DNA from: Daphnia pulex
Lineage: Eukaryota > Arthropoda > Branchiopoda > Diplostraca > Daphniidae
Reading direction: 5' to 3'
DNA length: 64,000 nucleotides
Assembly: GCF_021134715.1 (NCBI RefSeq)
Contig: NC_060025.1
Span: 7,192,001 to 7,256,000, forward strand
Part shown: positions 11,501 through 25,084 of the stretch, one piece after another
How the letters are laid out: every line of letters starts with the position of its first letter
How positions within the stretch are numbered: the stretch's first letter is position 1
The notes under the pieces: generated by a model
Database searches by the model: none
Told to the model about the DNA's origin: nothing
The model's input: the letters and a program-made list of their open reading frames with translations, nothing else
Translations under genes and position numbers: made by a program

Positions 11501-14393
11501 GGCTGGTGATGAGCAGACGATTTATTCAAACGACGCATCCGCCTTAACCTCTGGGCCGTTCCCGAAGTCTCGGAGCCAACGCCCGAATCGTTCCGCTCGA
11601 TCTCACCTCCTCCGCTGCCGCCATTCTGGAAAGAAAAAATAAGAAAAAGATAAGAAAAATGATCTTCCCTTCAGACACATAACTTTCGCCCACACACATA
11701 GTAATAGTATACTGCCGTCATCATCCACTCCCCTTTTTACCACCACCACCACCACCGGCCCATTCATTTTTTTTTTTTTTTTCGTTTGGGCTCATCGCGT
11801 GAAAGTCGCGAAATGATTGCGGGAAAAATGAAGAGAGAGACCGTGAACACGACGAAAAAGACTAGAGATGTTCAGAAACATGAGACTATGAATATTCATA
11901 AAACCTTTTTTTTTTTTTTATTATTATTATTATTTTTGCATTTGTTTGACTCCCACCGATAGTAGAGGAAACGGTTCTTTTCACCTCCAATGATCGTTAG
12001 TCATTTCTCGCCATTTTCGTTCTTTCGGTGTGTGGCAACCGGCACGCGGAAATGGCGTGACGGGTCAATACCAATCACATCGCCAACTTTCACCCAGGGA
12101 TTTCCGACGCCTTTCAATCGTCGATTTATGGAAATTTCTTGTCGGTTTGGGGTCCGTCGTGACACAACACACGCAGACTCATTTGTTCTTGTTTTACCTG
12201 GTAACCGCCGGTCGAGGACGTTGGCGTGATTCCCGGAGCCGATAGGGCGCTTTCCTGGCTGCTGGATTGCGTGCTGGTGCTGGACTGCGTGCTCCGGTTG
12301 CTGTTGCGATTGGGGCCGTTGTGGCGCATGGCCAAAAGGAGGGCGCCCATCTCGTCGTCTTCCTCCTCGTCGGCCGGAATCAGCTGCGGCAAACTGGGCG
12401 TCATGGGACTGGCCGGACTGGGACTGTTGGGTCGCTTCCGCTCTCTCTGCTCGGCCTCCACCGAAATGATGCCCGTCGGGTGTTTCTTGCGCAATTCCTC
12501 GAGGTAGCGCAAAATGTCCTGGCGACTGGCGCCGGCGAAGGAGCCGCCGCGGCCGGCCCGGCTCAGTCCCCTGCCGCGCTCCTTCATGTCGTCAATCTCC
12601 TCGTAAATGTGCTCCTCCTCGGCGGGCGGAGGCAACAACAAGGACGGGTCGGCCTGCACCCGACTGGCCGATCGATCACGCCCGATGGACGAGAAAGACG
12701 GCCACAGACGAGAGACGGGCCGACGTTTGGGTTCGTTTTCACCAGACGCCGGAGGAGGAGGAGGTTCCGGACGCGTTACCACCACAGGAGGAGGAGGAGG
12801 CTCCGACGTTCGATTTCTTCCGGCTGCTGGAAGCGGTTGTTTATCTTCTTTGACAGCGTCGAAGGCTTCGGACTCTTGCTGGTGATGCTGGTGGCCAGAC
12901 CAGGCTGTCCAGCTCACCATCTGCCGAAAGAGAAAACGACAGTTGGTGTTGTGTCAGGGGAACCTTCAAAGGTACATATGGAAATTTGTTCTTCGGGGAA
13001 AAGGATAGTTTACCTGTCCGATGAGAGGCCGTCCAGCCCACGAAGTGATACCAGGAGAGAGATCTAATGTCGGAAGAGGTGTGACAGGAACTGATGCGGC
13101 CAACTCGCTGGCCGACTTGTTGGCCGACGAGTCTCGGGGTAGACTGTCGTTGTCCGTTTTCGAGTGCCGGTAAATGCGGCGCGGAGGGGCCACAGGTGGC
13201 GGAGGCGGCGGAGTGTCGTCGTCGGGGCTTTCCGGTCCCGTCCCAACCTTGATGGACACTCCGGCATAGACCGGAGTGGGCGGAGGTGGCGGAGGCGGTG
13301 GCTCAGTCGGCCGGACGATCGTTTTGCGCCGGTTGTTGGGCGACTGCGGTGTCGGTGGAGTAGCGGCCGTCGTCGTCGTCACCGGAATCGTTAGCGGTTC
13401 CGGCGGAGACAAGCCGAAAAGATCGTGGAGCGATCCGCGTGATCGAGTCTTTTGTGTCAGGCGGGTCGTGTCGTGAAAACTGGCCGGCGCCGCCATCTTG
13501 GGTCGTGCCCGATCGCTCAGACTCCGCCGGAGTGGACAGCTCCGCTGGAATTCCACCTTGAGACTGACTTTCTCGGCCTTGATGGCCGCCGGCGAATCTT
13601 GGCCCGTCAAGATGCAAATCCGCTGGCCGCTGACGATCAGACCCGGTCGATCGACGGCCACCGTCGTCTGCGGAGGAGATTCGTCGCTGGCGTCGCTTTC
13701 ACCGTCGTCAGCGTCGTCATCCGACAGGTAGAGCGGCGGAGGAACGGACGTCGGTAAAGGCGGGGCTGCCGCGTGACTGACCGACACTCTGTGCTGCTGC
13801 TGTTGCTGTTTATTCTCCCTCATCTGGCGGATGTTTTGGTTGACATCCGCCGCCCGGAACTCGTAGGTGCCGTAATGATCTTCGGCCATTTTGGTCTGGA
13901 CTGTCGCCTTTCTTTCGCTCATCGGGCCGACCTCCATCGACGGATCGGCCGCACGAAAAACGGGTGAAGTCCTCACTGGATACAATCCACGGGTGGTTGT
14001 CCAGTCGGTGGTTCGCCGGATGGCGATCGAGCCCACCGCCGGAGTGGCCATCCATCCGTTGGCCGGATCGAGCCCGTATTTCTTGCGGTAGTCGTAGACG
14101 AAGTTGGCGGCCACGAAAACGCTGCCCTGGAGCGACGGAACCGAAGGGGCGTGGTGTCCTTCCTGCAGGTGCGGATGCGTGACCCAGGCGCTCGTCCAGT
14201 CCTCACCCGGTCCGGCCATGTGAGACTCGACGCCGCCGCTGTTGGAGGAGACGACGACCGTTCCGTATTGGCCGGCCGACGATTTGAATCGATCCTTGAG
14301 CCGGCCCGTCCACGATCGCCTCTTGCTGGCCATCGGCGGCGTTTTGACTTTCATGTCGTACATGGCAACTTGTCCGTCTCTTTGTTTGCGCAT
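8596..14393 (-). CDS. Rho guanine nucleotide exchange factor (DH-PH), 1220 aa
   Basis: This Dbl-family protein is predicted to catalyse GDP/GTP exchange on a Rho GTPase at the membrane or cortex. Eleven minus-strand exons are 14393-13014, 12920-12198, 11625-11381, 11302-11133, 10433-10243, 10168-10046, 9948-9808, 9686-9543, 9349-9179, 9044-8892 and 8817-8596. All phases join to give 1220 residues. Residues 1-780 are low-complexity and Ser/Pro-rich with poly-Pro runs (candidate SH3 ligands), poly-Gln and acidic DDDADDGESD. A C-x2-C ... C-x2-C cluster (C770, C773, C789, C792) lies directly before the DH domain. The DH domain (about 803-985) begins VLAELLETEVRYGRDLRVL and contains the hallmark VPVQRITKYPLLLGRLL. 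A PH domain follows (about 1055-1190), with EGYVKLTQPGELLL and a closing QQWLHRLRTLS helix. I could not assign the exact orthologue. The first Met is the first in the large exon; an additional upstream 5' exon is possible. Confidence 0.92.
9076..9096. repeat. (GA)n microsatellite
   Basis: About ten AG dinucleotides lie inside a RhoGEF intron. They would be CT on the coding strand, close to the acceptor of the penultimate exon, where they could serve as the polypyrimidine tract. Confidence 0.9.
12827..14307. repeat. RhoGEF 5' coding block, donor of the partial duplicate
   Basis: This part of the RhoGEF gene (most of exon 1, intron 1 and the start of exon 2) recurs in the same orientation at 29572-31050. 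The right border is at CTTGAGCCGG, after which the two sequences diverge abruptly. The left border is within the CGGCTGCTGG segment of exon 2. Confidence 0.88.
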
Positions 14394-17300
14394 GCGGGAT
14401 CCAAAAATAAAAGGGTCGGGTCTGATTTGGCGTCACTCACAGCCGGGAAATGCGTCACCTGGAATTTGTTCAACCGAAAAAATAGAAAATTAAGTTAATT
14501 CCAAGTCCCGCAAGTGTTTCATAATGGCCCGCATTCATTAAATAGACAGTTAACAAATGACAATGTTTAGAATAGTAACATTTAAACCAAAATACTTGGG
14601 CTAGAATTCGGTCGACCCATTTGCTGTCGTCACGCCGACAATAACAGGGTCCCAGAATTTAACAAATTTCAAGTTAAAAACCGTGATTGTTTTGTTTTTT
14701 TTCCTTTTTCGGTGAATAGGGTACGGTTGGACGAGCAACTTGAATTGAAAAACATATGGTGCTGTGTGTGTGTGTGTGTTTGTTCCGCTTGGTTTGTTGT
14801 ACACAAGAAGTGACAATGAACCCGGCAGTCTCCCTCGAGATGAAAGGGAAAATCTTCCGTTAGGACCCACCGGCTTGTGCTGTAAGCCGCAGTGCGTCCG
14901 CGTGATCAAAGGAGCAGTCCAGCTGATGGACAGAGCGAGCCGCAGCAAGGAGCCGCTGGCCTTCATTGTCCAGCATTATTATTATTATAGCTCTCTTTCT
15001 CTCTCTCTAGCTCTCTTCGCTTTTTAGAATCAAGATAAGATGTATGTATACGTTGCATCCAGACGTCTAATCACCTCTAAGTCAAAGCTAGAATTCCCGT
15101 TAGGAATTTGTCCACTTACGAGCCAGCCTCTGATTCTTTCTCCGACAACAACAACAACTACGCAACAACATGCAAAGTGCAAACACAGCTGCAGGGTGGG
15201 TGGGGGGTTCTTGAGCGCCAGGTGATTGACGCCCCACGGTCGTTAAAAGAAATTAGAAATTAAATAGAAGGTGCTGCTGCTGAGGATCGTAGAAAAAAGA
15301 GTAGCCCCCAAAATCCTTTTTAAATTTGTGAGCTGCTCTTCGATTTCATATTCGAACTCGATGGGCGATTGTCGGCCAATTAAAAAAGTGAGAGCGACGA
15401 ATTGCTGTGTGTGTCTTTAGAACGTCAAGGACGACTCGATCCTTTGTCCAACAACGGCTTTTCACGCTTTGACATTGCGTATCGGTCGGGAGACGACAAC
15501 AAAAAACAAAAAACTTGTTTCGTTCATGACCGAACCGTTTGAAAAAGGGAAGAAAAACTGGTAATTTAATGAAAAATGAAATTCAAAACGACCAAACAAA
15601 CAAGCTCTAATGAAAGTTTCTCTTGCCTCTCTCTGTGGAGACTAACAGGTTCTTTTTTTTTTTAAATAAGATTTACCAAGGAAAAAAAATAGATTAAACT
15701 GTTAATTTACACACACTATTATGCGCGTGGAATCACTTTTTATTTTTTTGGTTAACGGTAAGCATTTCAAGTTTTTATTTTTTTCGATCCTGTTTCTTTT
15801 TCTTTTCGAAATTCTCATATTGTTTGGTGGGAGTGTCGCCGTGTCCTTTTTCAATATGAAATGATGACATTCACCAAAAGTCCCGTTCGTGATTCAGTTT
15901 TCTTGATTTTTTTTCTTTTTCTTTAGCTGTTCGTTTGTTTCTCAAACTATTTACGAGCGCACTGTGGGGTAATGTCGAGTCGGAGAATTCTACACCACCA
16001 CCGGCGTACAGGAGAGGTGATCCACAATTAAACAAGTCCCATACACAGTTAGATCTGTACACCGCAGCTTGGCGGTTTGTCGGTCGGGCGTCCAATAAAC
16101 CAGAGCCCGAGAAACAACAACCCAACTCGGTGAATTCTTTTTCTTCTTTTCTTTTATTAGATTATTTATTGATTTCGCGGAAATGGTTCTCAACCGAACG
16201 AACGAACGAAAGAAAAAAAGAACTTTTTCTCGGGATGAGAGAGTGTTGTTGTGTCTAACTATTTATTATCCACGGCGTCGTGATTCAATTTTTTTTTTTT
16301 GTGATTCGTTTGAGTCGATTCGGCGGGAAGTGAGGAGGCATTGACACGAGCAAAGTTACACACAGCCGGTGTGTGTGTGTGTGTGCAGCCAAAAAAAGAG
16401 CAACACGGAAGTTGTGTACGCGGCTAGTAGTAGCAGCAGAGTGGGAACTCAAATGAATTTTTCACTCGGCTATTGCCTTGAGGCCGCCGGTGTCATCGTT
16501 CTCTCTCTTCGCTTCCAGCTCTGCTCAATTTTTGTTTTTTTTTTTCTTTCCCCCCTCTGAGCTGATCTCTTCCTATTGTGAGGATGTGAACGCGTCTGAT
16601 TCCAATCCGTGACGAACAGATTCATAAAGCAGATCAACGAACTCATCAGTCGACTTCTTACAAGCCTCCCCTATAGACACATCATCTTCTTCTCTATTGG
16701 ATTTTTTTAAAAAATGAAATGAAAAATCACAGACGGAGTATAAGACAAGCTCCGCCGGATTCTCTCTCGAAAAATGGAAGAATTGAATGAAACAAAAATC
16801 GACGCAGAGAAAGCGCATCTGCTCGACTGCGCAAATACAGGCCCATCTTTTAAATGCACACACAGATGGGCGCATTAAAAAAAGGTTCAGCGAACGCGTT
16901 GTCCAACATTTGGTGAAAAATAAAAAATCTTCAGCCCAAGTTTATTTTCTTTCCCGTGTACAAGACACAAGTTTATATATTATATCGCATGGTCGGCGCT
17001 GTTGGCCATCTGGTCTCTCTCTCTCTATGCCTTCCAGTCGTCTACAGTATTAAATCTTGTGTGTCGGGACGAAAGTGTGTACGGTCACTTATTATGACGT
17101 GTTGAGATCGGACATACCCCGGGCTAAAATATTATAGAAGCACAGCCATTGGATATATCATAACGGGGCAATCTAAACATTTTTCGAATTCCCCAAAAAA
17201 GGTCTTGTCTTTCGTCGTGATATCAAGGACTCGATCTCGTTTTTCCGAGCTGGGAAACGCGCTGACCGAATGACGACAACTGTTGAAAGAGTTGCCACTT

Positions 17301-19096
17301 ATGGCGACATTCAGACTATCTATTGCTGGAGATATCCGCCCTCCCTCCTCCCCCCCAAATAAGGCAGAGGTAGAATTGAATTCTGTGGCGATTTGACGAT
17401 GGCTGTTTTTTTATTTTCCGATTTTTTCCCCGTGTCACGATTCACAATACGCTGTAGCTCATTTTTTATTTAGCAGCAACTTCCTTTTCCTTGTTGCTTT
17501 TTTCCAGGTTATCACGTGTGGATGTGTGTGTGTTCGTTCTACAATCACACACGCAATCTGAGTTGTTTGGCCTTGCGTCGTCGTCACCGAACGGGTTACT
17601 TTCCTCGAAGTCGGGCGGAAAATCCGAATTCAAATAAACCACAACAAATGGGAAGAAGTAGAGAAGAATGAGCGATCGGTTTTCTATATAATCCAGTCTC
17701 GTGACCGAATCATAACGCCATTAACCGAGCCCATAACAAAATAACCATTTAGGAAAGAGGGAAAAAAAAAGAACAGCCCATTTCACCTCTGGCACCAAAT
17801 CCCCTTCATTTTTTTAACATTGTTGTTTGTTTTTAATTTTGGGTTTTTTGTTTTTTTCCTGGTCTATAAAAACTCGGGAGAGAATTGATATTCTGGCCGC
17901 ATCAGAATGAGCGTGACATTTCCCCCTCTAAAACCTTAAAAAACGAAAAATTCGTGAGTTCTATTATCCTCTCTTTTCATTTTTCCTTTTTTTATCCCAA
18001 CGAATTTCGAGCGTTCAGACCAGAAAAATATTAAAAAACCTGGAAATGATATCGGGAGTTGTGGGATGCGCTCGAGTTCTTCACGTGCCCTTCACGAAAA
18101 AATCATTCCAACGGCAGTTATTATTTCGAGAAAAGAAAAAGAAAAAGGAAAGAAAGACCGAGAATATAATACACAAGAAGTATAGAAGGGCTTAAGTGGA
18201 ATGACGACATTCCTCGTCTCCCTCCAGGCGATTGAACCGGTTTCACGCCGAATCACGCACTGCTTTTAGAGACGAAACAAACGCCAAAATAAAACGGAGA
18301 AGAAGAAGAAAAAAATGCGCCACGTACATAATCAACGATACCTATCGAATTTCTCTACGCTCAATTGCAGCAGGCGTTGCGTCATATTAAGGCAGCAGTT
18401 GGAAGGGGAGGGAGGGCAACAACGAGAAAATTGACACAAAAGAGACAACCAGTCAGTCGGGTTTGAAGGTAAGACAGTCGACCATCGGTAGCCGCGAATT
18501 TAAAAAAAATCAAATAGACAATCGTCCACTTTCTCTAGCTCCTTCTTTATAATAAAACGGGTCAAATCTGAATGCCTTTTCGTCGCTATCTCTATACTAC
18601 TCGCCCACCATTTTTACCATTGAGGCCTTTTTTTAATAGCTGTTGATCGCTTTTCGTTTGTGCATGAAATCTAAACAGTTGAACGCTCAAATGGGAACGC
18701 TGCTGTTGTTGTGCTGTTGCCGTAGTGAAAGTCTGAGAGCGGACGACTGTGCCAACCCGGTCGCTCATTCAGGTCAATCCATCGTGAATTCGTCGGGTTA
18801 TATTCTCTCTCTACACCGACGATTTCCAAAAAAATACCCTGGCCATTTTGAAATATACACTATTGTATACATCATCGTGAAATATTGCGAGGCAGTGTAA
18901 TAATGTCAATGATTATTAGACTTGCGCAATTTCTGTCAAAGCCTCTCATTTGCATCTGGACAGATATTTTTGGAGAGCGCGGGTTTTTTGCCTAAACGAA
19001 CCTGATGGATGGCGACCGTTCGGCGGAAATGTTCCATCTTGGTTCTCTCTCCATGTGCAACATTGGCGGACTTTGTGTGTTTCGGAAGTGGAATGC

Positions 19097-19117
19097 AGAA
19101 GAAGAAGAAGAAGAAGA
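19097..19117. repeat. (GAA)n microsatellite
   Basis: A run of six or seven GAA units lies in the noncoding region upstream of the RhoGEF. Confidence 0.85.
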
Positions 19118-22100
19118 AAAAAGAGCGCGCGTGATCATCTCATCCAGGATGTCGTTGCTCTCTCTTTCGTAAAGAAAGAAAGAAAAAAGATGCGCCTAAT
19201 AAATTTAGGCTAGGCGTTTGCTGGAGAGTAGAACACCGTGACCTAGATCCCCCCTCCGCCATGTATATTACCTTCTCTGCTGTGTGTTTCTTGTGTCTAT
19301 CTCTCCGCCTCTCTCTCTCTCTCTTACACAGCTGGGCGAAAAGGGTCGAGACTCTTGTGCTGCGTGCGTGCTGCGTGCGGGAACAATACCAGAAAAGGCA
19401 ATCAACCTCCAGGCTATTTTGATGATTATTTATACGCAAGGAGGAAGGCGTCTTATCACTTTGACAAGTTGGATTTTTTTTTTCTCAAACTTTTTTTTTC
19501 TTATTTTACTCCGCCCGATTTTTTTTTCTTCTCCCGTTTTTAGAAAGTTTTTTTTTCTCCCCTTCATCAATAACCAACCCCCGAGACTCACGATTCCATG
19601 AATTTTTTTTCGTTCGTTCGTTCCTTTTTCTCTGCATGATTTTTGTTTCATCTGCTGCCATTTTGCCAAAGATTTTGATCTCTCCTCACGCAGAGAGTCA
19701 CGTATCTATACCACATAATGTGTGTGTGAGAAACGAAATAAAATAAAAAAAGACGCTGCTGAGAAAGTCAACCGTCACCCTCCGAAAAACACCAGGGCGT
19801 GACCGAGGAGACTTGAACGCGCTCACGGCAACAACACTCGCAGCACAAAAGTTTCATTTTTTGATTATCTCTGCGCGCTGTCTGTCTGTCGTCGGATGGA
19901 ACCGTATCGATATGTAACGAAATGGAAAAGACAAGAGAGAGAGAGTGTTCCAGTAAAAATAAGAGAATGACACAAACATTTGGCCTTTATATATCAAACG
20001 TGATACCCCAAAGAAAAACGAGTTAGGACAAGATAACCAGTTCGTGGAAAATGTCAATCAAGTTTTTTGCTTAGATTGTTAACGTCTCCATTTCTTTTGA
20101 ATATCACGTGCTTATTAATTGATTGCTGACGTTGCCAAAAAAACCGGATTCCTACTGTGTTGACTCGAAACATTTTGCCGGCCAAAAGGTGATGTACCAT
20201 AGCGAGCAGAAAAAGTCAACAAGGCACAGTTTTATTCCGAGTCACGTTCCACCCAGCCAGTGGAAGTTGTGACATGGTCGAATTCCTTGACCAAAAGACG
20301 AGCTCTCGGGGTTCATGACTTTGAACAAAATAAAAAGAGTCTCCAAACATTTCAACGCACACAACAAAAGAACATCGGCACACAAAAGGTGAAGAAGAAG
20401 AAATGACAAGATATTTTTGGTTCTTTTAAGGTCACAATAAGTTGTGTGTGCCTCCCAAAATCTATCTTATAATATACCTTATATAGACATCGCATGAGAC
20501 GCCTGGCACTGTCTATCTCTCTCTCTCCTATAATAACTGAGGAATAATATTTCTTTGTTAAGCAAATGGCTGCCATCCGGTCCGGAACCGCTTCCTGTTT
20601 TGTCGGGTTCTTCTTCAGAGTACCAGCGTCCACCACCGAAAAGAAATTAGACAAAACACCAGAAGGGAGGCGGAGTTAGTTTGTTCTTTTCCTGCTTCAT
20701 GGAAAAATATATAAAAACTTCTTATTCCCCCCTCTCTCTCTCATCCTCGTTTAACTCTAAATTGAAAGTGGTCGTGGTGAAATAACGAACAATTTTTGTT
20801 TTCTTCCTCCCCCCTCTCTCTCACCTGGACTCTCTGGAGATTGAAATAACGTGACGTGGTTTCTTGATTTTCACAACTTCCCCGTGACTGAGCACAAAAC
20901 TTTATTTTTTTCTGTTTTCTTTTACTCCGCCCTTTTTTTTCAGCTGGCGAAATAATAAAAAACCACCGATGAAACTTTTTGGTCTCGTTCGATTTCGTTT
21001 CTTTGTTTCCCGTGACGAAGAAAAATAAAACGTCAAAGATGCGTGGGAAAAAGAACACACTGCCGAGATCCAATCAAATATATTCACGCAATCTCCAATC
21101 TCGCTTTTCTTTGTTTCGTGGATGGAAAAAATAAAGGGATCAAAGGTTAGCTTGATATGATTATAATCGTCAAGACACAAGGTCTCCGGGAAACAAAAAT
21201 ATATATAAAAGGGCCTTTTTTCCTTGGCTGATTAGCGCAACTGTACCGTCAGGAAACCTACACGAGGGAGACCCACCAATCGGATGTTACCCAACATGAC
21301 CCGAGGGCCCACCCCTCCAGCTGCCAGAATCAAATACACATTTCTTTTTCTTTTAAAAAAATCTAACGGTACTTACTACTTCGTCAACGTGTTCAAAGGG
21401 CGTCTGTGCACATTGCAAAGGGGCTCTCTCAACACATTTCTCTCGGCCGGTCGTTCGTGACGCCATTTTAACAAGAGCGCCACTGAGTGTCCACACCCAC
21501 GCTCGGCCGCCCTCACATACAGGGCCCTGGGCCCAGGAGTCCAGGACCAAGCAGCAGCTGTTCATATTTTACGGTCGCCGGATTTTTTTAGACGCATCAA
21601 TAAAAAACGGCCAAGGTCCATCCGTCCGTCTCTCTTTGTTTTTATTGTCGTCTGAAAAACATTCTTGGGTATGATTGAAAACTGTCGACGACGATTTGAC
21701 GCCGATTCGCTCAAGGGCAAATGGTGGTCGAGAGAGGGGGGACTCTTCACCTTGAGGCGAACTCTGCTGCTGGGTGTAGGTGTACCTACTAGGAAAAACA
21801 GGCCGTGGCTATTGAACCTGCTTTTATTCAATTTTGTCTAATTCAGCCCCCGAATCAAAGCCGGGAGGTTGTTATACTAATAACTTATTAAACAACAACT
21901 GGTTTTTCTTGAATCCCAAAAATGAGTCGACCGCGATCAAAATCAGAGCAAATAGACACACAGGCGAAAAAGGAGAAAAATCACATGAACTCACATTGTC
22001 TGTCCGTGGAGTTGAACGCCGAATTACTCGGCGGGGGGGTTGTTGTTGTTCACTTGCAGCCAAATGAATTAAGATGAATGATGTGGAGGAAAGAGGTCAA

Positions 22101-24104
22101 CGGGTCACGTCTTGTTCCACCAGCAGAAGATGTCTCGGCCAAACTCTCTCCAAACTTGCACACCGAGTAAAACCACTTCGTCGTGCACAACGTGATTCAC
22201 TCAAACTCACACTCGTTTCGAAATCATCCCCAGAATTGTTTATTGTCTTTCTCTTTTACTAATTCGAGTATAGATGAGATTCGACAAATCACGGTCACCA
22301 GAGAATCAACACCCAAACGTGTGAGAGAGAAATGGATAATTTATATACGAAGTAAAAACACTATGCACACGAAAAACGAGAGAGAACTTTCCTGTGTTGG
22401 CCGAAGCAACAGCAGGATATGTGCGACCGAGCAGCTGGGACTTTCACGACTTTCTGGCGAGTTGTGAACACAAAAGGTATGAAGTTTTTTTCCGAATAAC
22501 TCCCTCCTCGTTCTTTGAGTTTTTTATTTTAGAGAGAGGTAGAAAGCCTCAGGGCGATGGGCAGGTAAAATTCTGTAAGCACACAAAGTCGACTCGGCTA
22601 GTCGACTTACCATTTGCACGACTGAGCCAACCAGGTGTGTGTGTTAGGCGCGCCATCTGACGGTCGATTATCGCATTTCTCTGTAATAGGAAAAATGGGC
22701 AATAACACATTTGGTCTCCAGTGGATTATTATTTTAATAAAAGACAAAATCGATAAAGATTGAGTTTTTGCTCCTTTGTTTCGCGAGTCAATGTCCTTTC
22801 GAGGAGAAAGAGATTGTTTCGTGGAATTGTTTTCCAACAGTTTGATACCCAACGAAAAAATACGAAATGGGGACTATCATGCAGGAAGTTGATGATACGC
22901 TGGGCGCGCGCATGACGAATATAGAAATCGAAGGTACGTTGAGATAAATAGGTAATTACCAAATAGGTCATGCGGTTTGGCACCCGCACCTTGTAATAAT
23001 AACACATCGCCGATGTGTCCTAGATCTTTGGATATTTTTCCCACCAAGGTTTGATTGTTTTCTCTCGATTACGGCGAATTTGTTCGAAGCTCAAAATCCA
23101 AGTCACTCCTTATAAGAACGGAGCCCATCAATCTCTTCGTCGTCGAAATATCGTTAAAATAAAAATTAAAAAAAGAATACGCAAATACGCGTTATAAAAG
23201 GAATATAACCCGATAATTATTTCCCTCCATGACAGTGATCGATTCCGGAATTCTTCCGAACCAGAATTTATTACTTTTGCAAGACTTAGGCTATTGTAGC
23301 TGATGTTATTATCGTGATAACTTTATCGTGTCTGTGAGGCGGATACGTGCCGCCAGCACAGAAAAATTTGACAAAAACACATGATATCTTTTCCTCTAAT
23401 ATTCTTGATTTTTCCATCGAACTGATATAGTGTGATAAAAAAAAACAAAAGTTACTTCTGTGTACAGATCGAACGATAGATAGTATACATGTGATACGTG
23501 ACAGCCTTGGAAATGGCAATCGCTTCTTTTATTGTCCCGGAAACCGGAATCGGGAGTCGATACTACGTGTGTTGTCATTATTCCAATGTTTCTCCTGATT
23601 AGGTTTTTCCCCCCGGTAAGAAAAAACAAAACAACTGCCATTTTGTCAGATTCCCATAGACCGAAACATTTCTTATTTTATAGAAGCGATTTATGTTTCG
23701 ACATCAAAACGATTTCTGTTGTCCAGGTATGTACGTAATGAGCAATTTTTTTTTGGGAAAAGAATGCGATGAACCTTGATCAACTTCCGTTCAAATCGCC
23801 ACTGCTGCATTGACCTTCGAGATTTGGTATTTCGAAACTCCTGGGAAAATCGAGGAAACCAAATTTTTTTCAGATGGATTTTGCGGGGATCTTGGAAATG
23901 TATTCCTGTTTTGTAAATTTTTGATCCTGATTGACTGATTTTCATTTTTTTTTTGCTACTAAAAATGTTCCATACGATGATGCATTGCCATCTGTTGCAT
24001 TTCCCAAGAAGTGACAGCATTAATTCAAAATTTACTTGGCTCTCCAACCAGCTTTCCGGCCTTTCCGGCTTTCCCCAATAATTTGTTCAGGAAATTTTTT
24101 TTTC

Positions 24105-24150
24105 GCGCCAAGCAATTTTGAAATTGGGTTGTTAGAAAATGCAATAGATG
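24105..24150 (+). repeat. 46-bp dispersed repeat, copy 1
   Basis: The segment beginning GCGCCAAGCAATTTTGAAAT is repeated at 31193-31238 with about two mismatches. It is preceded by a T-run in both places, and nothing else nearby is shared. It may be a remnant of a dispersed mobile element. Confidence 0.8.
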
Positions 24151-24186
24151 ACGTAATGCCCAACAACTAAAATATGATAGAAAGAG

Positions 24187-24210
24187 CAGGGAGGAGTATA
24201 TTCCTCCCTG
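24187..24210. repeat. Perfect 9-bp stem inverted repeat
   Basis: CAGGGAGGA and its exact complement TCCTCCCTG flank the six-base loop GTATAT. This could form a hairpin or be a binding site; no function is implied by context. Confidence 0.8.
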
Positions 24211-24291
24211 GAAAGAGCATGGAAAGAGACAGTCTACGACTACGAGGGACGGCGGCGGCGGCGATCTAAATTTTCTTTTACCTTCTTTTAT

Positions 24292-24309
24292 ACGAATTCC
24301 GGAATTCGT
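24292..24309. repeat. 18-bp perfect palindrome
   Basis: ACGAATTCCGGAATTCGT is identical to its own reverse complement. It lies 82 bases after the hairpin at 24187-24210. Confidence 0.85.
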
Positions 24310-25084
24310 TCCGTTTCAGAAAACTGTTCCAAAAAAATCAAATGACAAAATAACACCAAATGAAGACAAATGGACTATGTTATTCATGTTTTTTTTTTAG
24401 TTTCAGGCTATAATTGGTAATTAATATTAATCAGGAAGTTGTGACATTGTCGCTTCTTCGGCGATCCCAGTGCCCTGTAGGGAACCACAAAGGTCCCAAG
24501 TACTCGCCACTAGTGAAAACATAGGCTTCTCTTCACATAAATAAATGTTAATGGGGGCCAGTGTGTGTGTACCTTATTTAGATTTGTTCTCGTTGAATAG
24601 AATTCAAAGAGGGGTGCCCAAGAAGAAAGATGGGCGAACAAGTCGTATAAAAGTCGCGAGATCGTGTGAGAGAAAAAACTCAGCCCCACCCCTTAACTTT
24701 AGACGATACACTACAAAAAAAAATGAATAAGAAGAACGTCAAAATAATGGAATTGTTCTTGCGAAAATTCTAAATCTTATACTTATCTCCAACAATTTTC
24801 GCCTCTCCGAAGCTTTTTTTACCGTTTTCATTACAAATTAAAACAAAATTGATTTCCCCAGTATCAACAATATAAATGTCTGCAATCAACAATGTAGTAC
24901 ATAGTTGTCTCCATTATGGTAGTCTCTATTTTAAGAAAAAAAAACAACTATTTTCAGACTCCATTTGATTGAAATTAACAATCAATCGTCATTAACTTGT
25001 AAAGGGCGTCTAAGACGACTACATAACGCAGATTATTTATTTATTATTGGATAACTATGTATTTTCCATTAAAGCTTCAAAAAT

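Larger units (their letters stand above)
14394..25084. other. Long noncoding region upstream of the RhoGEF gene
   Basis: No family-recognisable exon is seen in about 10.7 kb on either strand. The sequence is rich in poly-T, CT/GA and TG runs (for example 14763-14779 TG repeat, 16369-16385 GT repeat, 19097-19117 GAA repeat, 19312-19324 CT repeat). Because the RhoGEF reads away from it, it may hold 5' untranslated exons, a long 5' intron and enhancers; a candidate donor (CGGCT|GTGAGT on the minus strand near 14440) lies just upstream of the start codon. Two exact palindromic structures (24187-24210 and 24292-24309) and a 46-bp dispersed repeat (24105-24150) are the clearest structured elements. 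Confidence 0.5.

Noticed and set aside
12267-13067. Long plus-strand open frame of 266 codons
   Set aside because: It is antisense to RhoGEF exons 1-2; its composition reflects the low-complexity Ser/Pro coding strand, and it has no family resemblance.
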